Shown here: piece after piece, positions 41,747 through 49,419 of the stretch | Layout: each line of letters starts with the position of its first letter | Position numbering within the stretch: position 1 is the stretch's first letter | Assembly: GCF_004765785.1 (NCBI RefSeq) | Contig: NZ_SBIT01000008.1 | Span: 272,814 to 336,813 of the forward strand | Source: Halorussus ruber | GTDB taxonomy: Archaea; Halobacteriota; Halobacteria; Halobacteriales; Haladaptataceae | Reading direction: 5' to 3' | DNA length: 64,000 bases | Made by a program: the position numbers and the translations under genes | The notes under the pieces: generated by a model | The model's database searches: none | What the model was told of the DNA's origin: nothing | What the model saw: only the letters and a program-made list of their open reading frames with translations

Positions 41747-42976
41747 CTAACTGCGTAATGCAGTAGGTCGAAATCGACCATTCGCGTTCAACGTCCCTGA
41801 CTTAAGGGCCAGTTGACTGGTGGCCCGTCCAGCACCAGACTTGAGCCAGTGCTGGACAAGACGCCACCCGACATTCCGAGCGGCGTTATAGTCGGCGTGG
41901 AGTTCCTTCCCACACTTCAGGCACTCGAACTCGTCACCATCACGGTTGTCCTCGTGCGTGAACCCACACTCCGAGTGACTGCACCGCTGCGACGTGTAGG
42001 CAGGTGCAACATCGTCCACCTCGATGCCGTATTCTTCAGCTTTGTATTCGACGTGGCGTTGGAGTTCACGGAACGCCCACTGCTGGAACTTCGAGGCGTT
42101 CGAGATGCGTTCGCGGATGTGTTTCAGATTCTCGAATGCAATCGCCGTACAATCGTTCTCCACGGCTTCACGAACGATAGCCTTCGAGACACGGTGCAAG
42201 TAGTCCGCGCTCCACCGTGCGAACCGTGAGCCGATGCTTTTGATGGTGAGGTGTGCCGAGCGAGTGCCCGTTTGTTGGAGGTCGCCGCGCCGACGCTCGT
42301 ACTCGTCGCGGCGGTGGTTGAGGTAGTCTGCGTTCCCGAGGAACGCTCCCGTACTGGTGACAGCAATATACCCGTCTACGTTCAAGTCAACGCCAAGAAC
42401 CACTCCGTTCTCGGTCGCTTCGTCGTCAGAATCAGCAGGTTCGACTTCTTTCTCGACTGCGACGTGGAGGTAGTATGTACCATCACGCTTGTGGAGCGTT
42501 GCTTCCGTGCGTTCCCAGTCGTCCGTCCAATACTCTGCGAAGGGAGTCCCCGTGTCGTCTTCGGGCGTGACGAACTCGGCGCGGACGCGGTCGTCCACGG
42601 TGGCGAGGGTCACGTGGTCGTCGTTGTAGGTGATGGTGCGCCCGTTGTACACGACCACACTCCCTCGGAACTCAGGTTTGCTTGTCTTCTTGCCGTCGTC
42701 GAGGATGCGGTCTTTGCAGTTGCCGAGTGCGTCGGCGGCAAGGTTGCGGGCAGATTGGACGAGACTGGCTTGCAGGCTGGTTTGCTCCCGAACGTCCGCG
42801 TAGGTCTGTTCGTGGAGCGTGTTCTTCGTGTCTTCGATTTTGGTGGGGTCGTCGCTCCATCCAGCATCAGCGACGTGCTGGGCCGCCTGTTGGAATTGCT
42901 CGAACGTCTCATCGAGAACGCTATGAGCGTCCTCTGGAACGTCGAGCTTTATCTGGATGTTACGGACGACCGCCAT
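41747..42976 (-). CDS. tnpB: TnpB, RNA-guided nuclease-type transposon protein
   Basis: 409 residues. RuvC motifs are intact: Asp197 in GVDLNVDGYIAV, Glu282 in AIAFENLKHIRER and Asp362 in HADYNAARNVG. The zinc finger has Cys332, Cys337, Cys352 and Cys355 (TSQRCSHSECG; ECLKCGK). The N-terminal helical/WED-like part (MAVVRNIQIKLDVPEDAHSV) is complete. TnpB proteins are ancestors of Cas12 and cut DNA next to a short motif using a guide RNA from the element's right end. Here all catalytic residues are present, so it may be active. Confidence 0.92.
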   Translation of the reverse strand: MAVVRNIQIKLDVPEDAHSVLDETFEQFQQAAQHVADAGWSDDPTKIEDTKNTLHEQTYADVREQTSLQASLVQSARNLAADALGNCKDRILDDGKKTSKPEFRGSVVVYNGRTITYNDDHVTLATVDDRVRAEFVTPEDDTGTPFAEYWTDDWERTEATLHKRDGTYYLHVAVEKEVEPADSDDEATENGVVLGVDLNVDGYIAVTSTGAFLGNADYLNHRRDEYERRRGDLQQTGTRSAHLTIKSIGSRFARWSADYLHRVSKAIVREAVENDCTAIAFENLKHIRERISNASKFQQWAFRELQRHVEYKAEEYGIEVDDVAPAYTSQRCSHSECGFTHEDNRDGDEFECLKCGKELHADYNAARNVGWRLVQHWLKSGAGRATSQLALKSGTLNANGRFRPTALRS

Positions 42977-43079
42977 ACTTCATTAGTACCGCTAGATATA
43001 CTTGAAAGTATTTATCATGGGTGGTGGGGAGTCGGCTCTGCTATCGTACGTGGTTTGTGTCATCAGTTATCGGCTTCCT

Positions 43080-43100
43080 CCCCGACCTCAAGGGTCGGGG
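43080..43100 (-). repeat. left-end hairpin of the IS element
   Basis: CCCCGACC-TCAAG-GGTCGGGG lies 18 bases inside the left end at 43118. It is the left-end counterpart of the hairpin at 41706-41726. Confidence 0.75.
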
Positions 43101-43118
43101 TATCCGCCTCGCAATTCT

Positions 43119-43166
43119 ATGAACGTCTCGGAGGACGAGGCCCGGGACATGATGAAAAACACCTGA
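43119..43166 (+). pseudogene. DUF1059 gene, 3' part
   Basis: The 15 codons MNVSEDEARDMMKNT plus stop continue the DUF1059 frame exactly where 41697 breaks off (HARSQHD then MNVSEDE). The junction keeps phase, which is how the element's ends were set. Confidence 0.85.
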
Positions 43167-43238
43167 GGAGCCACCGAGGCGAGCAATTTTTCGCGGCGAA
43201 GCGCAAGCGTCGTAGTCGCTCGGCCAGACTACTCGACC

Positions 43239-43544
43239 ATGACCCGATGGCTCCAGAGCGGACGGCGGCGAGACATCTGCACCCTGCTGTACGGCGAGGG
43301 ACCGCTTCGCGGCCAGTCGCTCAAGACCCGCCTCGAAGACCACTACGACACCCACATCGACTCGAAGTCGTTCTACGGCGCGCTCTCCTCGCTGGAAGAC
43401 AAGGGGTTCGTAGAACAGCGCACCGAGGGGATTCACGACGCCTACGCGCTGACCGAGGCGGGCGAGCGGCGGGTCGAGGAGCATTTCGAGTGGACGAAAG
43501 AGAAGATGGCCTCCTCGTCGGACGCCGACGATGCGCAGCGTTAA
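43239..43544 (+). CDS. PadR-type transcriptional regulator
   Basis: 101 residues. The winged helix SGRRRDICTLLYGEGPLRGQ, LKTRLEDHYDTHIDSKSFYG and ALSSLEDKGFVEQR has the length and order of the PadR N-terminal domain, and YALTEAGERRVEEHFEWTKE is the C-terminal helix. PadR regulators respond to small molecules or stress. It ends 27 bases before a nuclease-like gene in the same direction, so they may form one unit. Confidence 0.8.
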   Translation: MTRWLQSGRRRDICTLLYGEGPLRGQSLKTRLEDHYDTHIDSKSFYGALSSLEDKGFVEQRTEGIHDAYALTEAGERRVEEHFEWTKEKMASSSDADDAQR

Positions 43545-43570
43545 CCAGTGACCTCTGAGTAGCGGGGGTC

Positions 43571-43969
43571 ATGGGCCGAGGCGTCGAGTACGACGATTTC
43601 GAGCAGCACGTCCGCGACACCCTCGCGGAAGCGACCGGCTACACCTGCACCAAACAGTACGAGGTCGGCAAGTCCGGAAACCGGTGGAAAGTCGATTGCG
43701 TCCTGCTGGACGACCACGACCTCCGGAAGGGCTACGTCGAGGTGAAAGAGACCTCTCGCTCCTCGAACCGGAGTACCTACATCAACCACATGCGCCGGGC
43801 CTACGCCGAGATGGGCGATTTCAGGCAGTTCGACGTGCCGAAGGCCGTCGTCGTGGCCGACAAGTGGGACACCGGGGGCACCGACTGGGACGCGATGCTC
43901 GACTCCATCGACTGCATGCTCGTGGACATCGAGGAAATCGACCGATTCGTCGCCGAACTCGGCACGTAA
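43571..43969 (+). CDS. putative PD-(D/E)XK nuclease-fold protein
   Basis: 132 residues. NRWKVDCVLLDDHDLRKGYV followed by EVKETSRSSNRSTYIN gives the pattern Asp-(x)17-Glu-x-Lys of the PD-(D/E)XK restriction-endonuclease fold (Asp near 45, EVK near 63). The N-terminal YDDFEQHVRDTLAEATGYTC helix is also typical. It could be a repair or defence nuclease, or an inactive relative. No methyltransferase or specificity gene is beside it, so a classical restriction system is unlikely. Confidence 0.6.
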   Translation: MGRGVEYDDFEQHVRDTLAEATGYTCTKQYEVGKSGNRWKVDCVLLDDHDLRKGYVEVKETSRSSNRSTYINHMRRAYAEMGDFRQFDVPKAVVVADKWDTGGTDWDAMLDSIDCMLVDIEEIDRFVAELGT

Positions 43970-44004
43970 CCCGAGAGGAGGGCGTCGAAAAAGTCGCGCC
44001 GTGG

Positions 44005-44037
44005 TCAATCCAGCAGTTCGTTCGCAATCGTGTTCTG
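44005..44037 (-). repeat. displaced duplicate of the acyl-CoA dehydrogenase 3' end
   Basis: The minus strand encodes NTIANELLD plus stop, exactly as the real gene end at 44117-44149. The two copies differ mainly at synonymous positions (GAA/GAG, CTG/TTG twice, GAT/GAC). The two direct repeats flank copy G of the palindromic element. Confidence 0.85.
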
Positions 44038-44116
44038 GAAAGCCCTCGCTCGGTCGGCACCCGCCGACCGTCGCTCGCCCTTTTCATGTCCACCAGGACG
44101 GTGGTCTGGGACGCTC
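44038..44116 (+). repeat. dispersed palindromic element, copy G (short form)
   Basis: GGAAAGCCCTCGCTCGG opens it; a single stem GGTCGGC-ACCC-GCCGACC replaces the inner arms; CGCCCTTTTCATGTCCACC closes it, followed by a short tail GACGGTGGTCTGGG. It lies between two copies of the acyl-CoA dehydrogenase C-terminal coding segment. Confidence 0.8.
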
Positions 44117-45259
44117 TCAGTCCAACAACTCGTTCGCAATCGTGTTCCGCAGGACCTCGCTGGTCCCCTCGTAAATCTCGTTGAGCTTCGAGTCCCGATA
44201 ATACCGCTCGGCGGGGAAGTCCTTGGTGTAGCCGTAGCCGCCGTGAATCTGGACGCCCTCGTTGGCGACCTCACGCGAGATTTCCGAGGCGTAGAGCTTG
44301 GCCTGCGCGGCCTGCTTGATGTAGTCCTCGCCGCGCATCTTCCGGTCGGCGGCGCGGTGCATCAGCATCTTGGCGGACTGGACCTTCGTGTCCATGTCGG
44401 CCAGCTTGTGCTGGATGGTCTGGAACTCCGAGATTGGCTGGTCGAACTGCTCGCGGTCTTGGGAGTATTCCAGCGCGTCTTCGAGGGCGGCGCGAGCGAT
44501 ACCGATGGACCGCGCCGCGATGGTGATGCGCCCGCCGTTGAGGGTCTTGAGGGCGTGGACGAACCCGCGGCCCTCCTCGCCCAGCAGGCGGTCCTCGGGG
44601 ATTCGCATGTCGTCGAACCGCAACTCGGCGGTCGGACAGCCCTTGTCGCCGAGTTTGTCCTCGGTACCCTCGACGTGGAAGCCGTCGTCCTCCTCGGGCC
44701 GGACGACGAACGAGGAGATACCCTTGTTCCCGGCCTCGGGGTCGGTCTTGGCGAACAGCGTCACCGTGTCGGCCACCGAGCCGTTGGAAATCCAGAGCTT
44801 CCCGCCGTTGACGACGTACTCGTCGCCGTCCTTCTCGGCGGTGGTGTCCATCGCGGGCACGTCGGAGCCAGCACCGGCCTCCGAGAGCGCGAACGCGCCG
44901 ATGTCCTCGCCCTGATTTAGGGGCGTGAGATACTCCTGTTTCTGGTCCTCGTCGCCGAACTCGTAGAGCATGTTGCCCGCGAGGCTGGTGTGGGCCGCGA
45001 CGACGGTGCCCAGACCGCCCGAGCCGCGGGAAATCTCCTCGAGGCCGATGGCGTAGGAGTGGTAGTCGAGGCCCGCCCCGCCGTACTCCTCGGGGAAGGG
45101 CATCCCCATCAGGCCCAACTCGGCCATCTCGTCCACGAGGTCCTCGGGGAACTCGTCGTTCTTGTCGATTTCGTCGGCGCGGGGCTTTATCTCCTCGTCT
45201 GCGAACTCCGCAACCATGTCGCGTATCTGCTTCTGCTCGGCGGAGAGACTGAAGTCCAT
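44117..45259 (-). CDS. acyl-CoA dehydrogenase
   Basis: 380 residues. FAD and substrate blocks: ALSEAGAGSDVPAMDTTAEK (about residues 127-146), YVVNGGKLWISNGSVADTVT, and near the C-terminus GGYGYTKDFPAERYYRDSKL with the catalytic Glu in NEIYEGTSEVLRN (about residue 364). It oxidises acyl-CoA to trans-2-enoyl-CoA in fatty or branched-chain acid degradation, passing electrons to electron-transfer flavoprotein. Length is usual. Single gene; other beta-oxidation genes (49420, 61952) are dispersed. Its last codons are duplicated beyond an element insertion. Confidence 0.93.
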   Translation of the reverse strand: MDFSLSAEQKQIRDMVAEFADEEIKPRADEIDKNDEFPEDLVDEMAELGLMGMPFPEEYGGAGLDYHSYAIGLEEISRGSGGLGTVVAAHTSLAGNMLYEFGDEDQKQEYLTPLNQGEDIGAFALSEAGAGSDVPAMDTTAEKDGDEYVVNGGKLWISNGSVADTVTLFAKTDPEAGNKGISSFVVRPEEDDGFHVEGTEDKLGDKGCPTAELRFDDMRIPEDRLLGEEGRGFVHALKTLNGGRITIAARSIGIARAALEDALEYSQDREQFDQPISEFQTIQHKLADMDTKVQSAKMLMHRAADRKMRGEDYIKQAAQAKLYASEISREVANEGVQIHGGYGYTKDFPAERYYRDSKLNEIYEGTSEVLRNTIANELLD

Positions 45260-45366
45260 GCGAGGGAGTTGCGCCGGAGCGACCCTTTAGTTTTCCCTTC
45301 GGCGTCGGGGGTCGGGGAAGTACGAAGATTCGTGTCGAGAGCAACCGCCGAGGAAATGAAGAAGAC

Positions 45367-45557
45367 GGTTTAGAAAGCCCCCGGACGCTCGCGGTCGCTG
45401 ACCGACATATCTGACGCGCGCAGTTCTGCGCGCGTCAGATAGGGATCGGCCAGACGACCACGGCCTTCGGCCGCGAGCGCCCGGCCCCTTTCAGTCCACC
45501 CAGACAGTGGAACGGTCGGCCGAGCGTGTATCGAGGTGGGACGGTCAGTCGAGCGTC
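45367..45557 (+). repeat. dispersed palindromic element, copy H
   Basis: GGTTTAGAAAGCCC opens it; outer stem CGCTCGCGG/CCGCGAGCG; inner stem CTGACCGA (45398-45405) with TCGGCCAG (45446-45453); distal stem CTGACGCGCGCAG/CTGCGCGCGTCAG; third hairpin CGGCC-TTC-GGCCG. Right boundary CCCCTTTCAGTCCACC and two tail units (GGTCGGCCGAGCG, GGTCAGTCGAGCG). The last tail unit touches the stop codon of the next gene. Confidence 0.9.
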
Positions 45558-45942
45558 ACCGCCACGGAGGAGTCAGATGCACGTGGAATAGCTTCTCGCA
45601 GTCCTTCTCGCCACAGACCGGGCAGGTCTCGGTTTCGGGTTCGCCGCCGTCGGTTTCCGCGTCCCTGCCCTCCGCGTTGCTCATCATCTGCGGGTCGGCG
45701 GCCGCGATGACCCGTGACCCGGCGTGGCCGAGTTCGTATCCGCCCTCTGCCTCGCGGACGAAGTACGAGCAGAGCTTTTTCAGGTGGTAGTTGAACTTCC
45801 CGGTGTCGCGGACGCCGGAACGCTCTCGAAGTTCGGTGAACGACAGCGGGCCGTCGGCCTCCGCGAGTTCCCGCAGGATGGAGACTCGAATCTCGTTGCC
45901 GAGGACTTCCAGCGCGTCGGTCACGTCGCCGGAGTTCGTCAT
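45556..45942 (-). CDS. ArsR-like winged-helix protein with C-terminal zinc motif
   Basis: 128 residues. The winged helix VLGNEIRVSILRELAEADGP (about residues 13-32), FTELRERSGVRDTGKFNYHL and KKLCSYFVREAEGGYELGHA is typical of haloarchaeal ArsR-type regulators (DUF7347-like). After a disordered acidic linker the C-terminus CPVCGEKDCEKLFHVHLTPP has Cys and His residues arranged like a zinc ribbon. The stop codon falls in the tail of copy H, so that insertion may have altered the last residues. Confidence 0.78.
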   Translation of the reverse strand: MTNSGDVTDALEVLGNEIRVSILRELAEADGPLSFTELRERSGVRDTGKFNYHLKKLCSYFVREAEGGYELGHAGSRVIAAADPQMMSNAEGRDAETDGGEPETETCPVCGEKDCEKLFHVHLTPPWR

Positions 45943-46075
45943 CTGCTCACCTCCGAGTTCGCCATGCAGACAATTGCTCGCGCCATCCCATTCAACCCCT
46001 CGGAATAAGATAGGATAGATTACAGAACTGGAGTTCGCCGAACGCTAAAGGTGCCCTCGGGCGTCGGCCACGACC

Positions 46076-47356
46076 ATGACCGGACTCGGAGTTCGCGCGG
46101 CGGCCCGCCGGAGGGTGGCGGTCCTCCGCGACGTGGACCTGCGGAGGATGCTCGCGGCCCACGCCGTGAGCGTCCTCGGCGACGGCTTCTACACCGTCGC
46201 GGCGATGTGGCTCGTCTACGAACTGACTGGCTCGACCGCCTACACCGGACTCGCGGGGTTTCTGACCCGGATTCCCGGCGTGCTGAAGGTTTTCGTCGGC
46301 CCGGTCGTGGACCGACTCCCGCTGGGTCGCGTGCTGACGCTCTCGGAGTTCGCGCAGGGCCTCCTCGTCCTCGGGGTTCCGATTGCGGCCGCGCTCGGCC
46401 ACCTGAACGTCGTGGTCGTGCTGACCGTGATGCCCTTGCTGGCGCTGGCGAACCTGCTGACGGGACCGGCCCAGAACGCGACCCTGCCCCGAATCGTGGC
46501 CGACGAGGAGCTAGTCCGGGCGAACTCGGCGGCCCAAGTCACCGCCAAGACGATGGACGCCGCGGCGCGCGGCGTGGCCGGGGTTCTCGTCGCCGCTATC
46601 GGTGCCGTCGCGCTCTACGTGGTTGACGCCGCAACCTTCGTCGCGGCCGGGCTGCTCTACGGGTCGCTGTCGATTCCCTCGCGCGAAGGGGGTAACAGCG
46701 GTTCCGAGGACGACTCCGACGCCCTCGACTTCGACCGATACCTCGACGACATCCGCGAGGGCGTGGCGGTCCTCACCGACTCGGTCGTCGGTAAGATGCT
46801 CGTCGCCAGCCTCTTCGCCAACTTCCTGACGGGGGTCACGCTGGCGGTCCTCCCGGCGTTCGCCGACGCGGTGGGCGGCCCCGAGACCTACGGTCTCCTG
46901 CTGTCGGCCACGACGGTCGGCATCGTCCTCGGGTCGGTCGCGGCCTCGGCGGTGGACGAACTTCCCCTCGGCGGGACCACCATCGTCGGACTCGCTTCGG
47001 CGGGCCTCCTCTGGGCGCTCGCGGTGGTCCTTCCCGGCCGACTCGTCACGGTGGCGCTGTTCGCCCTCTCGCGGGTCCCCCTCGGCGTCTACAACGTCTC
47101 GGTCTCGGCGACGATTCAGACCGGCGTGCCCGACGACTTGCTGGGGCGAGTGACGGCAGTCATCGGGAGCGCGTCGAGTCTCGTCCTCCCGGCCGGGATG
47201 CTACTGGGCGGATTCGTCGGCGCGCGCTTCGGCAGTCGGACCATCATGCTCGCCAGCGCCCTCGGGTCGGTGCTGGCCGGGGCCTACTGGCTCGGCGTGC
47301 CGTCGCTCCGGAAATTCGGGCCGCCGACCGCCGTCTCGTCGGGGCAGTTCGGCTGA
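46076..47356 (+). CDS. MFS transporter
   Basis: 426 residues, about 10-12 membrane helices. AHAVSVLGDGFYTVAAMWLV (helix 1), GPVVDRLPLGRVLTLSEFAQ (the loop 2-3 motif GxxxDRxxR-like), ANLLTGPAQNATLPRIVADE and VPDDLLGRVTAVIGSASSLV are typical of the MFS-3/DHA-type drug or metabolite exporters. An acidic loop (NSGSEDDSDALDFDRYLDDI) separates the two halves. Substrate unknown. Divergent from the ArsR-like gene (130-base gap), which might regulate it. Confidence 0.85.
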   Translation: MTGLGVRAAARRRVAVLRDVDLRRMLAAHAVSVLGDGFYTVAAMWLVYELTGSTAYTGLAGFLTRIPGVLKVFVGPVVDRLPLGRVLTLSEFAQGLLVLGVPIAAALGHLNVVVVLTVMPLLALANLLTGPAQNATLPRIVADEELVRANSAAQVTAKTMDAAARGVAGVLVAAIGAVALYVVDAATFVAAGLLYGSLSIPSREGGNSGSEDDSDALDFDRYLDDIREGVAVLTDSVVGKMLVASLFANFLTGVTLAVLPAFADAVGGPETYGLLLSATTVGIVLGSVAASAVDELPLGGTTIVGLASAGLLWALAVVLPGRLVTVALFALSRVPLGVYNVSVSATIQTGVPDDLLGRVTAVIGSASSLVLPAGMLLGGFVGARFGSRTIMLASALGSVLAGAYWLGVPSLRKFGPPTAVSSGQFG

Positions 47357-47393
47357 CCATCTCGTCGGGACGGTTCGACTGAAATAGAGCGGG

Positions 47394-47633
47394 TTAAAAC
47401 AGCTTCTTCCGGATGTCGTCTGCCGTGACCGCGCCCTGAACCAGCCACGAGGCCGTGGGGTGCTTGGGCGCGATGCTGGCCGCGCCGAGCAGGAGGAAGG
47501 CACGCTTGGGCTTGCCGTTCTTGAAGGCGAGGGCGGCCTGAAGCACGAACGACGCGACGTTCAGCTTATTCTTCTGGACCTGTAGCGGCTTGCCAGCGAG
47601 GACCTTCGCGGCGTCTTTCGGCGTCGGAATCAT
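47394..47633 (-). CDS. small hypothetical protein
   Basis: 79 residues: MIPTPKDAAKVLAGKPLQVQ, KNKLNVASFVLQAALAFKNG, KPKRAFLLLGAASIAPKHPT, ASWLVQGAVTADDIRKKLF. Basic and partly hydrophobic, with helices but no clear membrane span. Good codon use and a clean ATG. No family recognised. Convergent with the MFS gene (37-base gap). Confidence 0.6.
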   Translation of the reverse strand: MIPTPKDAAKVLAGKPLQVQKNKLNVASFVLQAALAFKNGKPKRAFLLLGAASIAPKHPTASWLVQGAVTADDIRKKLF

Positions 47634-47770
47634 GCCCCATACGAGGAGTCGGGCGGGGTTAAGCGTTGGGCCGGTGAACAGTCCGACGCGACGCAGCGCG
47701 AGTTTCGGCGGTAAATTCTAAGGCGTTTGCTCAAGCTTTTCAATCTCGGGTTCTTAGATACCCCAAGTAA

Positions 47771-48826
47771 ATGGATACGGAGCCGCCCACCGAGCGCCCC
47801 GCGGACGGCGACATCGACTGGTGCTTCGATGCCGTCCAGGGCGTCTCTCGAACGTTCGCCATCACGATCGAGGTACTCGAGGAGCCGATGGCCTCCTACA
47901 TCTGCGTCGGCTACCTCCTCTGTCGGGTCGCCGACACAGTCGAGGACGCTGGTCACATCCCGCCCGAACAGCAGGCCGCCCTCCTCCGGCAGTACGACCG
48001 GGCGCTCGACCCCGAGAGCTCGGCGACCATCGAGGAGTTCCGCGACGAGGTCGAGCCGTGGATTCCCGACGAGACCGACGACGACTGGGAGGTCGTCGCC
48101 GAGTCTCCTCGGGTGGTCGCCACCTTCGAGTCGCTCGGCGCGGACGCTCAGTCGGCCATCTACCCGCCCGTCAGCGAACTCGTCACCGGGATGGCCGAGT
48201 TCGTCGAGCGGTACTCCGACGACGGCGGCCTCCGAATCGGCACCATCGACGAGTTGGAGGAGTACTGCTGGTACGCCGCCGGGACCGTCGGCGAACTCAT
48301 CACGAATCTGGTCGCACAGGACGTGGACGACCGGCGCGCGGAGATTCTCCGGGCGAACGCCCGCGGATTCGCGCTCCTGCTCCAACTGGTCAACGTCGCC
48401 AAGGACGTCTCCGACGACTTCCGCGAGGAGAACAACGTCTACCTGCCCGCGGCGTGGCTCCGCGAGCGCGGCGTCAGCCCCGCGAACGTGACGGAACCGG
48501 AGAACGAGACCGCGGTCGCAGGGGTCATCCAGCGCGTGACCCGCCACGCTCGCGGCTACATGGACGACGCTCAGCGGTATCTGGAAGTCCTGCCCGAGTC
48601 GCAGGGCAACACCCTCGAAGCGTGGGCCATCCCCTTCCTGCTGGCGGTCGGGACCAGCCGCGAGTTGCTGGAGCGCCCCGAGGACGTGGTCCAAGAGGGC
48701 GGCGTGAAGGTCTCTCGCGCGGAAGTGATGGGTCTCATCCAGCTGTTCAAGTCGGGCGACGTGGAGCGCGAGCGAATCGGCGAGCTCCGGTCGCAGTTGG
48801 AGGACGAGCCGTTCTCGCCGTCGTGA
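47771..48826 (+). CDS. squalene/phytoene synthase family protein (squalene synthase-like)
   Basis: 351 residues. The first Asp-rich motif is CRVADTVEDAG (DTVED, residues 55-59), the second QLVNVAKDVSDDFREENNVY (about 206-225), and GVSRTFAITIEVL near the start and YCWYAAGTVGELITNLV are further family blocks. It condenses two farnesyl diphosphates head-to-head to squalene (via presqualene diphosphate). Haloarchaea carry squalene in membranes and use a related enzyme for phytoene (bacterioruberin); the motif set here is of the squalene type. Single gene. Confidence 0.85.
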   Translation: MDTEPPTERPADGDIDWCFDAVQGVSRTFAITIEVLEEPMASYICVGYLLCRVADTVEDAGHIPPEQQAALLRQYDRALDPESSATIEEFRDEVEPWIPDETDDDWEVVAESPRVVATFESLGADAQSAIYPPVSELVTGMAEFVERYSDDGGLRIGTIDELEEYCWYAAGTVGELITNLVAQDVDDRRAEILRANARGFALLLQLVNVAKDVSDDFREENNVYLPAAWLRERGVSPANVTEPENETAVAGVIQRVTRHARGYMDDAQRYLEVLPESQGNTLEAWAIPFLLAVGTSRELLERPEDVVQEGGVKVSRAEVMGLIQLFKSGDVERERIGELRSQLEDEPFSPS

Positions 48827-48837
48827 ACTCCCAGCAA

Positions 48838-48880
48838 TATCCTTATTTCTTTTAGAAACTATTTTGATTCTCTTAGAAAC
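48838..48880 (+). terminator. T-rich end signal after squalene synthase-like gene
   Basis: AATATCCTTATTTCTTTTAG begins about 10 bases after the stop, followed by further T-runs. The leading word is shared with the terminator region at about 40842-40856. Confidence 0.45.
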
Positions 48881-48975
48881 GTAATCGTTTCTCTGTCTGC
48901 GGGCGCTCGCTGACTCGACTGCGTATCGGTACCAGCGACCACAGGATTATCCCGTTCGCCCTCCTAATGAGGAGG

Positions 48976-49350
48976 ATGCCAGACACGAAGGACGGTCGAG
49001 AGAAGAAAGCGGCCGACCGGGAACGACGCCAGCGCGAGCGAGAAATCGACGCGGCGCGTCGTCGCGCCGACGAGGCTAAACCGCCGGACGAAGCCGAGTC
49101 AGGTGACGCCGACGAAATCCGGCGTGCGGAGACCCGACGCGAGGAACACTCCGACCCGCCGAGCGAGTGTCACCGCCGCGGTTGTGACAAGACGCCAGCG
49201 TTCGCGGTCCTCGAACGGTATCAGGAGGAGACCGGCCACGGTGCCGTCGAGGCCGAGGCCTTCCTCTGTCAGGAACACACCGCCGAGGAGAGTCCCGTGA
49301 ACCTCGACGCGGCCTATCCGGACTACGTGTTCCGCGTCGTGCCGGTGTAG
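48976..49350 (+). CDS. small Cys/His protein with charged N-terminus
   Basis: 124 residues from the ATG at 48976 (MPDTKDGREKKAADRERRQR); the ATG at 48967 adds MRR. A long highly charged helix (about residues 5-60, probably coiled coil or disordered) leads to a small domain with CHRRGCDKTPAFAVLERY and FLCQEHTAEE, giving Cys-x4-Cys...Cys-x2-His, likely a zinc site. The end PDYVFRVVPV is hydrophobic. No family name recognised; haloarchaeal proteins of this layout exist. Confidence 0.6.
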   Translation: MPDTKDGREKKAADRERRQREREIDAARRRADEAKPPDEAESGDADEIRRAETRREEHSDPPSECHRRGCDKTPAFAVLERYQEETGHGAVEAEAFLCQEHTAEESPVNLDAAYPDYVFRVVPV

Positions 49351-49419
49351 GGGTCGGGCAAGACGGAGCGAGTGAGAGCGGGCGAGTGAGAGAGTAGGTT
49401 AGCTAGACGTATCGAGGAC

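Larger units (their letters stand above)
41698..43118 (-). mobile_element. IS1341-type (IS200/IS605 family, tnpB-only) insertion sequence
   Basis: About 1421 bp, delimited by the interrupted DUF1059 gene: removal of 41698-43118 rejoins ...CACGAT and ATGAACGTC in frame. There are no target duplication and no terminal inverted repeats, as expected for the family, but subterminal hairpins lie at both ends. The only gene is tnpB on the minus strand; no tnpA is present, so movement would need a TnpA in trans. On the tnpB strand the base string just left of the left end is TTCAT. One-base ambiguity in the ends is possible. Confidence 0.88.

Noticed and set aside
41698..43118. TnpB as a Cas12-type CRISPR effector
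   Set aside because: No repeats or cas1/cas2 are nearby; length, ends and insertion into a gene fit an IS1341-type element.
43571..43969. Type II restriction endonuclease with partner methylase
   Set aside because: No methyltransferase or specificity gene is adjacent; only the nuclease-like motif is seen.
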